From positions 1 through 64,000 of the forward strand of contig DXIP01000023.1 of assembly GCA_019112825.1 (NCBI GenBank): DNA of 64,000 nt. Reading direction: 5' to 3'. Within the stretch, counting starts at the first letter, position 1. Every line of letters begins with the position of its first letter. The position numbers and the translations under genes were made by a program. A model generated the notes under the pieces. That model did no database searches. It saw only the letters and a list, made by a program, of their open reading frames with translations, and was not told where the DNA came from. This DNA is from Alistipes excrementigallinarum (GTDB taxonomy: Bacteria > Bacteroidota > Bacteroidia > Bacteroidales > Rikenellaceae). This document shows, piece after piece, positions 51,215 through 59,947 of the stretch.

Positions 51215-51400
51215 AGCAGAAAAAACGAAATACGGAAGCATCCGGCCGAAAAAATCGCGCCGACGGGGCGAACCGACACCCTCGGCAGCCGGTGCCTCCG
51301 GCCCCGGAAACGGCCGCAGAGGCCCGCTGCGGCCGCTTGTGCACCTTGCGCGGGGCGGGGCGGAGGGGCGGTAAAAAATTTCGGTGCCGCCGGCGGCGCC

Positions 51401-51520
51401 CCGGCATCCGCCCCGGTCGTCCGTTCCGGTCATCTGTTCCGGTTGTTCGTCCCGGTCGTCCGCCCCGGCATCTGCCCCGGTCATCTGTCCCGGTCGTCCG
51501 CTCCGGTTGTCCGTCCCGGT
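51401..51520. repeat. 13-bp minisatellite, about nine units
   Basis: Units begin with CCGG at 51401, 51413, 51426, 51439, 51452, 51465, 51477, 51490 and 51503 (spacing 13, twice 12), consensus CCGGTCGTCYGYY. It lies in the 51215-51657 spacer between divergent cydA-cydB and nhaC-type genes, which otherwise shows no gene. Confidence 0.92.
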
Positions 51521-51597
51521 AAGGGGAAGCCCCCGGGCGGCTGCACGCACGGGGGACTTCGACGGGGCCGATGCGCCGACTTTTGCCGCTTTTTTAC

Positions 51598-51605
51598 TAC
51601 TTTTG
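51598..51605 (+). promoter_or_regulatory. -7 box of the NhaC-type gene
   Basis: TACTTTTG, 53 bp before the ATG at 51658. The -33 element is unclear. Confidence 0.55.
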
Positions 51606-51657
51606 TGCCCGGTTAAAGGTTACAGAGATTCAATCAGGTTAACGAGAAAGAGACGAA

Positions 51658-53097
51658 ATGAACGATTCCACCCCCAAAATGCCCTCGGCCTGGCTCTCGG
51701 CGCTGCCGCTTGCGGTGCTCGCCGTGCTGCTCTACGTGGTCATCCGCTGCTTCGGCGGCGACTCCATCAACGGCGGCAGCCAGATTGCCCTGTTCTCGGC
51801 CACGTCGGTCTGCGTGATGCTCTCCATCGGGGTCTACCGCTGCCGCTGGAGCGTGCTCGAGGAGGCCATCATCGACAACATCCGGGCTTCGGCCTCGGCC
51901 ATCATCATCCTGCTGCTCATCGGTGCGATTGCCGGCACGTGGATGGTCAGCGGCGTGGTCCCCACCCTTATATATTACGGTCTGGAGATTCTCCACCCGT
52001 CGTTCTTCCTGGTCGCCTCGTGCCTCATCTGCGCGGGCGTCTCGCTGATGACCGGCAGCTCGTGGACCACGATTGCCACCATCGGCGTGGCGCTGATGGG
52101 CATCGGCCGGGCGATGGGCTTCCCCGACGGATGGGTGGCCGGCGCCATCATCTCGGGCGCCTACTTCGGCGACAAGATTTCGCTGCTCTCCGACACCACG
52201 GTGCTCGCCTCGTCGACGGTCGGCGTGCCGATTTTCACCCACATCCGCTACATGCTCTATACGACCATGCCCTCGTTCGTCGTGGCGCTGGCGGTCTTCA
52301 CGGTGGCGGGACTGACCCTCACGCACGGCGACGCGACCCACGCCGAGCTCTATTCGGAGACGCTCCGCTCGACGTTCCGCATCACGCCCTGGCTGCTGCT
52401 GGTGCCGCTGGCAACGGGGCTGCTCATCGTCCGCAAGCTGCCGGCCATCGTGACGCTCTTCGCCTCGGTGGTCTTCGCCTGCGTGGCGATGCTGCTCACG
52501 CAGCGCGGGCTGGTGGCCTCGGTGGCGGGCGTCGGCTCGCTGGACTTCCTCTCGGGCTTCAAGGGGGTGCTGATGACCTGCTTCGGTCCGACGGCCATCG
52601 ACACGGGCAACGCGCAGCTCAACGCGCTGGTGGCCACGCGCGGCATGGCCGGCATGCTCAACACCGTGTGGCTGATTATCTGCGCCATGTGCTTCGGCGG
52701 CGTGATGACCGGCAGCGGCATGCTGCGCTCGCTGACGCAGCTCTTCCTGCGCGTGGTGCGGCGCCCCTTCTCGGCCGTCGCCTCGACCGTCGGCGCGGGG
52801 CTCTTCTTCAACCTCTGCACGGCCGACCAGTACATCTCGATTATCCTCTCGGGGCGCCTCTTCCGCGACCTCTACGCCGAACGGGGGCTTGAGGAGCGGC
52901 TGCTGAGCCGCTCGGTGGAGGACTCGGCGACGGTCTGCTCGGTGCTCGTGCCGTGGAACTCGTGCGGCATGACGCAGGCCACCGTGCTGGGCGTCTCGAC
53001 CTTCGCCTATCTGCCCTATTGCATATTCAACATCGCATCACCCCTCATGTCGCTCCTGGTGGCGGTCCTGGGGTGGAAAATCAAACACGTGAAATGA
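51658..53097 (+). CDS. Na+/H+ antiporter, NhaC family
   Basis: 479 residues with about eleven hydrophobic segments. Core motifs of the NhaC family: LLLIGAIAGTWMVSGVVPTLIYYGLEIL, CAGVSLMTGSSWTTIATIGVALMGIGRAMG (the GSSW segment), ISGAYFGDKISLLSDTTVLASSTVGV (with a probable ion-binding Asp) and DQYISIILSGRLF. It exchanges sodium for protons across the cytoplasmic membrane; NhaC relatives can also move organic anions. It is coupled to the downstream phosphatase by an ATGA overlap. Confidence 0.93.
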   Translation: MNDSTPKMPSAWLSALPLAVLAVLLYVVIRCFGGDSINGGSQIALFSATSVCVMLSIGVYRCRWSVLEEAIIDNIRASASAIIILLLIGAIAGTWMVSGVVPTLIYYGLEILHPSFFLVASCLICAGVSLMTGSSWTTIATIGVALMGIGRAMGFPDGWVAGAIISGAYFGDKISLLSDTTVLASSTVGVPIFTHIRYMLYTTMPSFVVALAVFTVAGLTLTHGDATHAELYSETLRSTFRITPWLLLVPLATGLLIVRKLPAIVTLFASVVFACVAMLLTQRGLVASVAGVGSLDFLSGFKGVLMTCFGPTAIDTGNAQLNALVATRGMAGMLNTVWLIICAMCFGGVMTGSGMLRSLTQLFLRVVRRPFSAVASTVGAGLFFNLCTADQYISIILSGRLFRDLYAERGLEERLLSRSVEDSATVCSVLVPWNSCGMTQATVLGVSTFAYLPYCIFNIASPLMSLLVAVLGWKIKHVK

Positions 53098-53750
53098 AGA
53101 CCGAACTGGTGATTTTCGACCTTGACGGCACGCTGCTCAACACAATCGGCGACCTGGCCGTCAGCTGCAATGCCATGCTGGCCCTGCGCGGGCTGCCGCA
53201 GCACTCCTACGAGGAGTACTGCCACTTCGTGGGCAACGGCATCCTGCGTCTGGTGGAGCGCGCCCTGCCCGAAGAGCTGCGCACGCCCGAAAACGTGGCG
53301 CTCGCACGCGCCGACTTCGTGCGCTACTACACGGAGCACATCGACACCTACACCAAGCCCTACGACGGCATCCCCGCCGTGGTGGCCGAGCTGACGCGCC
53401 GGGGCATCCGGATGGCCGTCGCCTCGAACAAGTTCCAGGAGGGGACCGAGAAGCTCATCCGTCTCTTCTTCCCCGAGCACCCCTTCGCGCCCGTCTTCGG
53501 ACAGCGCCCCGACGTGCCGTTGAAGCCCGACCCGGCGGTGGTCGATGAGATTCTCGCGGCAACGGGCGTCGCCCGCGAGCGGGTGCTCTACGTCGGCGAC
53601 TCGGCCGTCGACATGCAGACCGCCGCTGCGGCCCGCCTCCGTTCGGTGGGGGTGACGTGGGGCTTCCGCGGACGTGCCGAGCTGGAGGCCTGCAACCCCT
53701 GGCGCATCATCGACCGCCCGGAGGAGCTGCTCGCGCTGCTCGACGCATAG
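53094..53750 (+). CDS. HAD-family phosphatase, phosphoglycolate phosphatase-like
   Basis: 218 residues, cytoplasmic. HAD motif I VIFDLDGTLLNT, motif II MAVASNK, motif III Lys in PLKPDP, motif IV LYVGDSAVDMQTA. A helical cap follows motif I, as in the Gph subclass. Phosphoglycolate or a related small phosphate ester is the usual substrate; specificity cannot be proven by sequence. The start codon overlaps the antiporter stop codon, so translation is coupled though no shared function is obvious. Confidence 0.92.
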   Translation: MKTELVIFDLDGTLLNTIGDLAVSCNAMLALRGLPQHSYEEYCHFVGNGILRLVERALPEELRTPENVALARADFVRYYTEHIDTYTKPYDGIPAVVAELTRRGIRMAVASNKFQEGTEKLIRLFFPEHPFAPVFGQRPDVPLKPDPAVVDEILAATGVARERVLYVGDSAVDMQTAAAARLRSVGVTWGFRGRAELEACNPWRIIDRPEELLALLDA

Positions 53751-53776
53751 CCGACCCGACGTTCCGCCTTTGAGAA

Positions 53777-53824
53777 GCGGCGGGGGAGAGGTGTCGAAAC
53801 CCTCTCTCCCGCCGCCTCTTTTAT
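53777..53824 (+). terminator. Terminator after the phosphatase gene
   Basis: A 15-bp stem GCGGCGGGGGAGAGG / CCTCTCTCCCGCCGC with 9-nt loop, followed by CTCTTTTATT. Confidence 0.85.
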
Positions 53825-53879
53825 TCCATGGCCGCTTTCCGTGTCCGCTTTCCGCCGCTCCCGCCTTCGGAACGCGCCG

Positions 53880-55037
53880 TCAGCAGTAGAGATGGACGTC
53901 GGCCGGGGTGATGCGGTCGCCCGAGAGAATCAGCAGCCGCTCGACCACGTTGCGCAGCTCGCGGATGTTGCCCGTCCAGGGCATCTCCTGCAGCAGCTGC
54001 ATCGCCTCGGGGGTCACCTCTTTGGGGGCGGTGCCGTCCTCGGCGCAGACCGTGTGGATGAAGTGGTCGACCAGCGCCGGGATGTCTTCGGGGTGTTCGC
54101 GCAGCGGCGGAACCCGGATGACGATGACCCCGATGCGGTGGTAGAGGTCCTCGCGGAAGTTCCCCTTGCGAATCTCCTCGCGCAGGTCCTTGTTCGTCGC
54201 CGCGATGACGCGCACGTCGACCGCCACATCCTTGTCGCCGCCGATGCGGCAGATTTTGTTCTCCTGCAGTGCCCGCAGCACCTTGGCCTGCGCTGCGAGC
54301 GACATGTCGCCGATTTCGTCCATGAAGAGCGTGCCGCCGTTGGCCAGCTCGAACTTCCCCTTGCGCTGCTTGACGGCCGAGGTGAAGGCTCCCCGCTCGT
54401 GGCCGAAGAGCTCGCTCTCAATCAGTTCGGAGGGGATGGCCGCGCAGTTCACTTCGACGAAGGGGGCCGCCGCACGACGGCTTCGTGCGTGGAGCCAGCG
54501 GGCGACGAGCTCCTTGCCCGTGCCGTTCTCGCCCGTGACCAGTACGCGTGCCTCGCAGGGGGCCACCTTCTCAATCAGCTCCCGTACCCGGCGGATTTGC
54601 GACGCCTGCCCGATGATTTCGGGCTGTGCCGTCTGTGCGCGGCGCGCCCGTGCCGCCGTGCGGGCCGGAGCGGCGGCCGGGCTCTCCGTCGCCGGCGCAC
54701 TCCCGGCCGCATCGGGCTCGGCGACCGTGCGGCGGATGGACTCCAGCAGGCGGTTCATGTCGATGGGTTTGGTCACGAAGTCGCGCGCGCCGCTGCGGAC
54801 GGCCTTGACGGCCGAGTCGATGGAGGCGTCGCCCGAGAGGGCGATGAAGGGGATGCCCGCATCGGGAACCCGGCAGCCGGTGTCGGAGAGGATGACATCG
54901 AAGGGTATCCGCTCGCAAAGACGCGAGGCGGCCGCCTCGTCGTCGACCGCCTCGGCCGAGTAGCCCTCGTATTCGAGCCGTTCGCGCAGGATGTTTCGCA
55001 CGCTTTTTGAATGGTCCAAAATTAAAACCTTTACCAT
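53880..55037 (-). CDS. Sigma-54-type AAA+ response regulator without DNA-binding domain
   Basis: 385 residues. The receiver domain (1-105) keeps phosphoacceptor Asp52 (VILSDTG) and Lys90 (VTKPID), but the first acidic pocket is Asp8-His9 instead of Asp-Asp/Glu. A 30-residue Ala/Pro-rich linker follows. The AAA+ domain has Walker A GENGTGKE (169-176), a GAFTGA-loop variant GAFTSA (216-221), Walker B GGTLFMDEIGD (234-244) and arginine regions HRIGVIVIRVPPLREHPEDI. The protein ends at VHLYC right after the lid (WTGNIRELRNVVERLLIL), with no Fis helix-turn-helix. The frame ends on a normal stop codon, so this is a design rather than a visible frameshift. It is monocistronic, divergent from the DUF4290 gene. 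Confidence 0.9.
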   Translation of the reverse strand: MVKVLILDHSKSVRNILRERLEYEGYSAEAVDDEAAASRLCERIPFDVILSDTGCRVPDAGIPFIALSGDASIDSAVKAVRSGARDFVTKPIDMNRLLESIRRTVAEPDAAGSAPATESPAAAPARTAARARRAQTAQPEIIGQASQIRRVRELIEKVAPCEARVLVTGENGTGKELVARWLHARSRRAAAPFVEVNCAAIPSELIESELFGHERGAFTSAVKQRKGKFELANGGTLFMDEIGDMSLAAQAKVLRALQENKICRIGGDKDVAVDVRVIAATNKDLREEIRKGNFREDLYHRIGVIVIRVPPLREHPEDIPALVDHFIHTVCAEDGTAPKEVTPEAMQLLQEMPWTGNIRELRNVVERLLILSGDRITPADVHLYC

Positions 55038-55040
55038 CTC

Positions 55041-55069
55041 TTGTTTTTATTGATTTTTTGTTATTTTTG
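55041..55069 (+). promoter_or_regulatory. Promoter of the DUF4290 gene
   Basis: TTG (55041-55043), an 18-bp gap and TATTTTTG (55062-55069). The leader would be about 150 nt. Confidence 0.7.
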
Positions 55070-55228
55070 TCGCAAAGTTATTGCTTTCCGCGGTGTTTGA
55101 GCAAGTTCGGGCTCTGTGTCCGGATGAACGCCGGAGCGGGTGAAAGCATTCTGAACGAGACCATTGCGCGGGACCTTCCGGTGCAGCCGGAGGACCGAAC
55201 GGAACAGCGCACGGGCGACCATTACGTT

Positions 55229-55906
55229 ATGAAAAAGAACTACAACTACATGCGGCGCAAGCTCTTTCTGCCCGAGTACGGCCGCCACATCCACGAAATG
55301 ATAGACTCCCTGATGGAGATTGAGGACCGCTACGAGCGCAACCGCCAGGCGCGGGCCGTCATCGCCGTGATGGGCAACCTGAACCCGCTGCTGCGCGATA
55401 CGGCCGATTTCACGCACAAGCTCTGGGACCACCTGTTCATCATGTCTGATTTTCAGCTGGATGTGGACTCTCCCTATCCGCGTCCCTCACGCCAGGAGCT
55501 CACGGTCATGCCGCACCGCATGCCCTACACGCAGAGCCGCATCGCCTATAAGCACTACGGCAAGTATGTCGAGCGGATGCTGCAGAGCCTGGAGGGGGTC
55601 GAGGACCGTCAGAGCGTGGCCCGCACGGTGGACAACCTGGCCCGCTACATGCGTGCCAAGAGCTTCGAATACAACCAGGAGCACCCCAACAACGAGGTGA
55701 TTGTAAAGGACATCAAGCAGATGTCCGGCGGTGGCATCGAAATCGACGAAGTTGCACTGAACAATCTCCGAAGCGACTACAAACAGCACTTTACGGCACG
55801 TCCCCAGAAGGGCGGTCCGCAGCAGCGGCAGCAGAAAAACCGCAATCAGCAGCATGCGCGCAATTTCTCGAAAAACAACGGCGCGCGGCACAATTTCCAG
55901 AAGTGA
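55229..55906 (+). CDS. DUF4290 family protein
   Basis: 225 residues, cytoplasmic. The N-terminal 130 residues match DUF4290: MRRKLFLPEYGRHIHEMIDSLMEIEDRYERNRQARAVIAVMGNLNPLLRDTADFTHKLWDHLFIMSDFQLDVDSPYP. The C-terminus is a Gln/Asn/Arg-rich low-complexity tail (RPQKGGPQQRQQKNRNQQHARNFSKNN), basic and likely disordered, suggesting nucleic-acid contact. Function is unknown. The frame is open upstream to 55007, but MKKNYNYM at 55229 agrees with the family and with the leader. No partners on its strand; the next gene has its own promoter. Confidence 0.9.
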   Translation: MKKNYNYMRRKLFLPEYGRHIHEMIDSLMEIEDRYERNRQARAVIAVMGNLNPLLRDTADFTHKLWDHLFIMSDFQLDVDSPYPRPSRQELTVMPHRMPYTQSRIAYKHYGKYVERMLQSLEGVEDRQSVARTVDNLARYMRAKSFEYNQEHPNNEVIVKDIKQMSGGGIEIDEVALNNLRSDYKQHFTARPQKGGPQQRQQKNRNQQHARNFSKNNGARHNFQK

Positions 55907-55932
55907 TTCGTCGTTTTTTATCCGGAATTGCC

Positions 55933-55940
55933 TATCTTTG
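55933..55940 (+). promoter_or_regulatory. -7 box of the thioredoxin-fold lipoprotein gene
   Basis: TATCTTTG, giving a leader of about 85 nt; the -33 position is T-rich without a clear TTG. Confidence 0.6.
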
Positions 55941-56031
55941 TAAACATATCCGACTGCGTCCGCGTCGGACGACCCGCTGCGGTCGTACGTCGGGCGTGCG
56001 GTACGGTTCGTAAACAAGAAGCAAAAAATAG

Positions 56032-57171
56032 ATGAACGGAAAAGTTATTTTCGCGGCGCTGGCCGCAGCATCGACGCTCTGCGCCTGCCAGTCGTCGAAG
56101 GTGCGGATTTCGGGACGCATCGTGGGCAACGAGGCCCGCAACATCTACCTCGAACAGGTGACGCCGCTTTCGGAGCGCATCATCGACTCGGCCCAGCTCG
56201 ACAAGGAGGGCAACTACCGTTTCGAGGTCCGCGAGGCGGCCGCCACGCCGTCGCTCTACAACGTGGTCTACGACGGCGAGCGCATCCCGCTGCTGCTGGC
56301 CGCAGGCGACCGCCTGACGCTCAGCTCGGTGGGCAGCGTGGCCCGCAACTATACGGTCGAGGGCTCGGCCGAATCGGAGCTGCTGCGCCAGTTCTACCAG
56401 AGCTACGTGGCCGGCGTGCAGCGGCTCGACGACATTGCCCAGCAGGTGGCCCAGCAGCCCGCGGGCGAGCGCCACGACGAGCTGGTGGAGGCCTACACCG
56501 AGGAGTATTACCGCATCCGCCGCGAGCAGCTGCGCTTCATCATCGAGCACAAGTCGTCGCTGGCGGCCCTCTTTGCGCTCTACCAGCGTCTGCCGGGCGA
56601 CGCCAACCTCTTCAACGGCGACAGCGACGTGGTCTACTACCGCACGGTGGCCGAGGCGCTCGAGAAGAGCTATCCCGATTCGCCCTACCTGCCGGTGCTG
56701 CTGGCCGAAATCGGCCGGATGGATGCGCGGCTCAACCTCGCCTCGCAGATTACCGTCACGGGCTATCCCGACCTGGAGCTGAGCGACATCTACGGCAAGA
56801 AGGTGCGCCTCTCGTCGCTCGAGGGCAAGGTGGTGCTCGTCGACTTCTGGTCGGCCGAACTGGGCAACGCCAATGCGCGCAATGCCGAACTGAAGGAGCT
56901 CTACGCGAAGTATGCCCGGCAGAAGGCTCCGTTTGAAATCTACCAGGTGGCCATCGACACCTCGAAGCCGCTTTGGATTACGGCCGTGCAGGAGCAGCAG
57001 CTCCCGTGGATTTCGGTGAGCGACCTGCAGGGCGGCGCCTCGTCGGCGCTCAAGCTCTACAACGTGCAGCGTCTGCCGTCGAGCTACCTCATCAGCCGTG
57101 AAGGCGAAATCGTGGCCCGCGACCTCGACGGCGAGGCGCTGGCCCGGAAAATCGACGAGCTTCTCCAGTAA
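56032..57171 (+). CDS. DUF4369/thioredoxin-fold lipoprotein lacking CxxC
   Basis: 379 residues. Lipobox ASTLCAC gives Cys19 as the lipid anchor. Residues of about 24-110 form a DUF4369-like beta-domain (VRISGRIVGNEARNIYLEQVTPLSERIIDSAQLDKEGNYRFEV). A helical linker follows (115-235), then an AhpC/TSA-TlpA domain (about 240-379). In TlpA relatives the active site is W-C-G-P-C; here the aligned stretch is VDFWSAELGNANARN, so both cysteines are replaced (Leu277 and Ala280). The cis-proline segment RLPSSYLISREGEIV is kept. The fold is therefore intact but redox activity is unlikely. It precedes lpxH-thyA-folA on the same strand. Confidence 0.88.
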   Translation: MNGKVIFAALAAASTLCACQSSKVRISGRIVGNEARNIYLEQVTPLSERIIDSAQLDKEGNYRFEVREAAATPSLYNVVYDGERIPLLLAAGDRLTLSSVGSVARNYTVEGSAESELLRQFYQSYVAGVQRLDDIAQQVAQQPAGERHDELVEAYTEEYYRIRREQLRFIIEHKSSLAALFALYQRLPGDANLFNGDSDVVYYRTVAEALEKSYPDSPYLPVLLAEIGRMDARLNLASQITVTGYPDLELSDIYGKKVRLSSLEGKVVLVDFWSAELGNANARNAELKELYAKYARQKAPFEIYQVAIDTSKPLWITAVQEQQLPWISVSDLQGGASSALKLYNVQRLPSSYLISREGEIVARDLDGEALARKIDELLQ

Positions 57172-57242
57172 GAGCCTGCGCCCCGGTCAGCCGGGGCGCT
57201 GCCGCTCCGGCCGCAGTCAGGCCGCAACACCTACCTCTTCGC

Positions 57243-57995
57243 ATGGTCTACTTCACATCCGATGTCCATCTGGGCGGAGGCGGCCCCGAGGTCGCCCGCC
57301 GGGTCGAGCGGCAGTTCGTCGCCTGGCTCGACGCCGTTTCGGCCGATGCCGAGGCGGTGGTGCTGCTGGGCGACATCTTCGACTTCTGGTTCGAGTACCG
57401 CGAGGTGGTGCCCCGGGGCTTCGTCCGTACGCTCGGGCGGCTGGCGGCGATGACCGACCGCGGCATCCGGGTCCTCTTCTTCACGGGCAACCACGACCAG
57501 TGGATGCGCGACTACCTCGCGCGCGAATGCGGCGTGGAGGTCTACACCGCGCCCCGCGTCGTGACGCTCTGCGGGCAGCGCCTCTTCCTGGCCCACGGCG
57601 ACAACATGAACATCGGCGAGCGCCCCGCACTCCGGCTGCTCAACGCCGTCTTCCGCTCGCGTCTGCTGCGGTGGCTCTTCTCGTGGGGCGTGCATCCCGA
57701 CTGGGCGATGCGCTTCGGCCACGCCTGGAGCGCCCATTCGCGCCGCAAGCACATCCGTCAGGGACCGCCCCCCGTCTCGCTGACCGACCCGCTGGTGGAG
57801 TACGCCCGCCGCTACGCCGCCCGCAATCGGGACGCGGTCGACCACTTCGTCTTCGGCCACATGCACGTGGCGCGCGACTACCGCGAAGGGTCGCTCCATA
57901 CGGTGCACCTGGGGTGCTGGGAGCGCGGCCCGGTCTACGCCCGGCTCGACGAGGCGGGCAACCTTCGATTGGAACACTTCACACCCGACCTATGA
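57243..57995 (+). CDS. lpxH: UDP-2,3-diacylglucosamine diphosphatase, LpxH-type
   Basis: Cleaves UDP-2,3-diacylglucosamine to lipid X in lipid A synthesis at the inner membrane. 250 residues. All calcineurin-like metal motifs are present: SDVHLG (Asp7, His9), GDIFDFWFEYR, TGNHDQWM, AHGDNMNIG and FGHMHVARDY. C-terminal LGCWERGPVYARLD resembles Bacteroidetes LpxH-like proteins. Its stop codon overlaps the thyA start (ATGA). The first gene of the tightly packed lpxH-thyA-folA group, 71 bp after the thioredoxin-fold gene. Confidence 0.88.
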   Translation: MVYFTSDVHLGGGGPEVARRVERQFVAWLDAVSADAEAVVLLGDIFDFWFEYREVVPRGFVRTLGRLAAMTDRGIRVLFFTGNHDQWMRDYLARECGVEVYTAPRVVTLCGQRLFLAHGDNMNIGERPALRLLNAVFRSRLLRWLFSWGVHPDWAMRFGHAWSAHSRRKHIRQGPPPVSLTDPLVEYARRYAARNRDAVDHFVFGHMHVARDYREGSLHTVHLGCWERGPVYARLDEAGNLRLEHFTPDL

Positions 57996-58885
57996 AACAA
58001 TACCTCGATTTGCTGCGCCGCATCCGCACGGAGGGTGTCGTGCGGGGCGACCGTACGGGCACGGGGACGCAGAGCGTCTTCGGGCACCAGATGCGTTTCG
58101 ACCTTGCGGAGGGCTTTCCGCTGCTGACCACCAAGAGGGTCTTCCTCAAGGGGGTCATCCACGAACTGCTCTGGTTCCTCTCGGGCGACACGAACATCTG
58201 CTACCTGGTCCGCAACGGCGTCCACATCTGGGACAACGACGCCTACCGCTACTACGGCGAGCTGTGCGCCCGGCAGGGTGCCGAGCCGCTCGGCCGCGAG
58301 GAGTTCCTTGCGGCGGCGGGCGAGCCGTCGCCCCTCGAAGGGTACTGCTACGGCGACCTGAACCACGTCTACGGCTACCAGTGGCGCAGCTGGCCCCGGC
58401 CCGACGGCGGAATGATTGACCAGATTGCCGGCGCCGTGGAGCTGATACGCCGCAATCCCGAATCGCGGCGCATCGTGGTCTCGGCCTGGAACGTGGCCGA
58501 GGTCGAGCAGATGGCCCTGCCGCCCTGCCACGTTCTCTTCCAGTTCTACGTGGCTGAGGGACGGCTTTCGTGCCAGCTCTACCAGCGCAGCGCCGATACC
58601 TTCCTCGGCGTCCCCTTCAACATCGCCTCGTATGCCCTGCTGACGATGATGACGGCGCAGGTGTGCGGCCTGCAGCCCGGTGAGTTCATCCATACGCTGG
58701 GCGACACGCACCTCTATCTGAACCACATGGAGCAGGTCGAGGAGCAGCTCTCGCGCACGCCGCGGCCGTTGCCGACCATGCGGCTCAACCCCGCCGTGAA
58801 GTCGCTCTTCGACTTCCGCTACGAGGACTTCACGCTCGAGGGCTACGACCCCTGGCCCGCCATCAAGGCGCCGATGTCGTTCTGA
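57992..58885 (+). CDS. thyA: Thymidylate synthase
   Basis: Converts dUMP to dTMP with methylene-tetrahydrofolate, leaving dihydrofolate. 297 residues, longer than the 264-residue E. coli form because of an insertion around residues 88-113 (ELCARQGAEPLGREEFLAAA), in the small-domain position also extended in Lactobacillus. Catalytic Cys179 is in MALPPCHVLFQFYV; FPLLTTKRV, the RSADTFLGVPFNIASYALL stretch and HTLGDTHLYLNH are intact. It overlaps lpxH by 4 bp and is followed by folA after 107 bp, which recycles its product. Confidence 0.97.
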   Translation: MKQYLDLLRRIRTEGVVRGDRTGTGTQSVFGHQMRFDLAEGFPLLTTKRVFLKGVIHELLWFLSGDTNICYLVRNGVHIWDNDAYRYYGELCARQGAEPLGREEFLAAAGEPSPLEGYCYGDLNHVYGYQWRSWPRPDGGMIDQIAGAVELIRRNPESRRIVVSAWNVAEVEQMALPPCHVLFQFYVAEGRLSCQLYQRSADTFLGVPFNIASYALLTMMTAQVCGLQPGEFIHTLGDTHLYLNHMEQVEEQLSRTPRPLPTMRLNPAVKSLFDFRYEDFTLEGYDPWPAIKAPMSF

Positions 58886-58992
58886 GCGGAGCGGCCCCGG
58901 GGCGCATTCCGCGGCGCAACCCCGGCGAAGGAGGCGGTCCGGCCCGGTGCCGGACCCGAAATGCGGAACAGAAACCCAATTCGAAGAAAAGG

Positions 58993-59487
58993 ATGGTATC
59001 AATCATCGTGGCCGTGGCCGAAAACGGCACCATCGGCGACCGCAATGCCCTGCTGTGGCACATATCCGAGGACCTGAAGCGCTTCAAGGCCCTCACGACG
59101 GGACATCCCGTCATCATGGGACGCAAGACCTACGAGTCGCTCGGGCGTCCGCTGCCCAACCGCACCAACGTGGTGCTTTCGCGCAGCGGCGGGGAGTTCC
59201 CCGGCTGCCGCGTCGCCCGCTCGCTCGACGAGGCGCTGGCTCTCTTTCCCGACGACGAGGAGCTCTTCATCATCGGCGGCGCCCAGATTTACGAGCAGGC
59301 CCTGCCGCTGGCCGACCGCCTCTACCTGACGCGGGTCTGCCACCCCTACGAGGGCGACACCTCCTTCCCGGAGTGGGATGCGTCGGAGTGGCACCTCGCC
59401 TCGTCGGAGGCCCACCCCTCGGGGCGGGAGTATCCCCATCCCTTCGTCTTCGAACGCTGGGAGCGCCGCCGCCCCGGACGGCAGTAG
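58993..59487 (+). CDS. folA: Dihydrofolate reductase
   Basis: Reduces dihydrofolate to tetrahydrofolate with NADPH. 164 residues. Motifs: IIVAVAENGTIGDRNALLWHISEDLKRFKALTTGHPVIMGRKTYESLGRPLPNR with the W-H-I and Glu substrate contacts (Glu in place of the E. coli Asp27), and FIIGGAQIYEQAL for the cofactor. It forms the natural pair with thyA upstream. The C-terminus is Arg-rich (WERRRPGRQ). Confidence 0.96.
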   Translation: MVSIIVAVAENGTIGDRNALLWHISEDLKRFKALTTGHPVIMGRKTYESLGRPLPNRTNVVLSRSGGEFPGCRVARSLDEALALFPDDEELFIIGGAQIYEQALPLADRLYLTRVCHPYEGDTSFPEWDASEWHLASSEAHPSGREYPHPFVFERWERRRPGRQ

Positions 59488-59939
59488 GGGGCGGTATGTT
59501 CAGCAGGGCGGTAGAGGCTGAGGTGGCTCTCCCGGCCAACTCTTCCGACCGACTTCCCCGACCCGCTCTCCCGACCGCCTCTGGTGCATCCGTTCCAAGG
59601 GGTGCAGCGGCCCTCTGCGGCACTCCATCCAACTTTCTCCCCGAAGTTCTTCGCTTCGGGGTTTGTTGTTCCGGCTCCGACGGTCCCATCCGTTCCGGCC
59701 CGACTCTCCGGAACAGTTTTCCTGTTTTCCCGCTCCCCGTCTCCTGCTTCCCCGTTTCTCGTTTCTCGTTTCCCGTCTCCCGTCTCCCGTCCTCTGCCTT
59801 CCGCCTCTCCCTCCGCCTTCTTTTGTCCCGACCGCAGCTGCGCCCCTTCCGGAACAACTCCGGCTGCGCCCTCCGGAACGGCCCGCGCCCCGCTTCGAAA
59901 TTAGGTATTTATACTACCGCACGTCCGGGGGCGAATCCC
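59488..59939. repeat. Pyrimidine-rich spacer with a 7-bp minisatellite
   Basis: 59755-59796 consists of six 7-bp units: TTTCTCG, TTTCTCG, TTTCCCG, TCTCCCG, TCTCCCG, TCCTCTG. The flanks (about 59510-59840) are strongly pyrimidine-biased on the plus strand. I see no gene or terminator hairpin in this 450-bp stretch. Confidence 0.82.
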
Positions 59940-59947
59940 TACCTTTG
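59940..59947 (+). promoter_or_regulatory. -7 box of the Hdr-like operon
   Basis: TACCTTTG with a predicted start near 59954 and a leader of about 125 nt. The -33 region lacks a TTG. Confidence 0.6.

Noticed and set aside
51401..51520. Possible CRISPR array or phage attachment repeats
   Set aside because: Units of 13 bp are back to back without spacers and no integrase or cas gene is near; this is a simple minisatellite.
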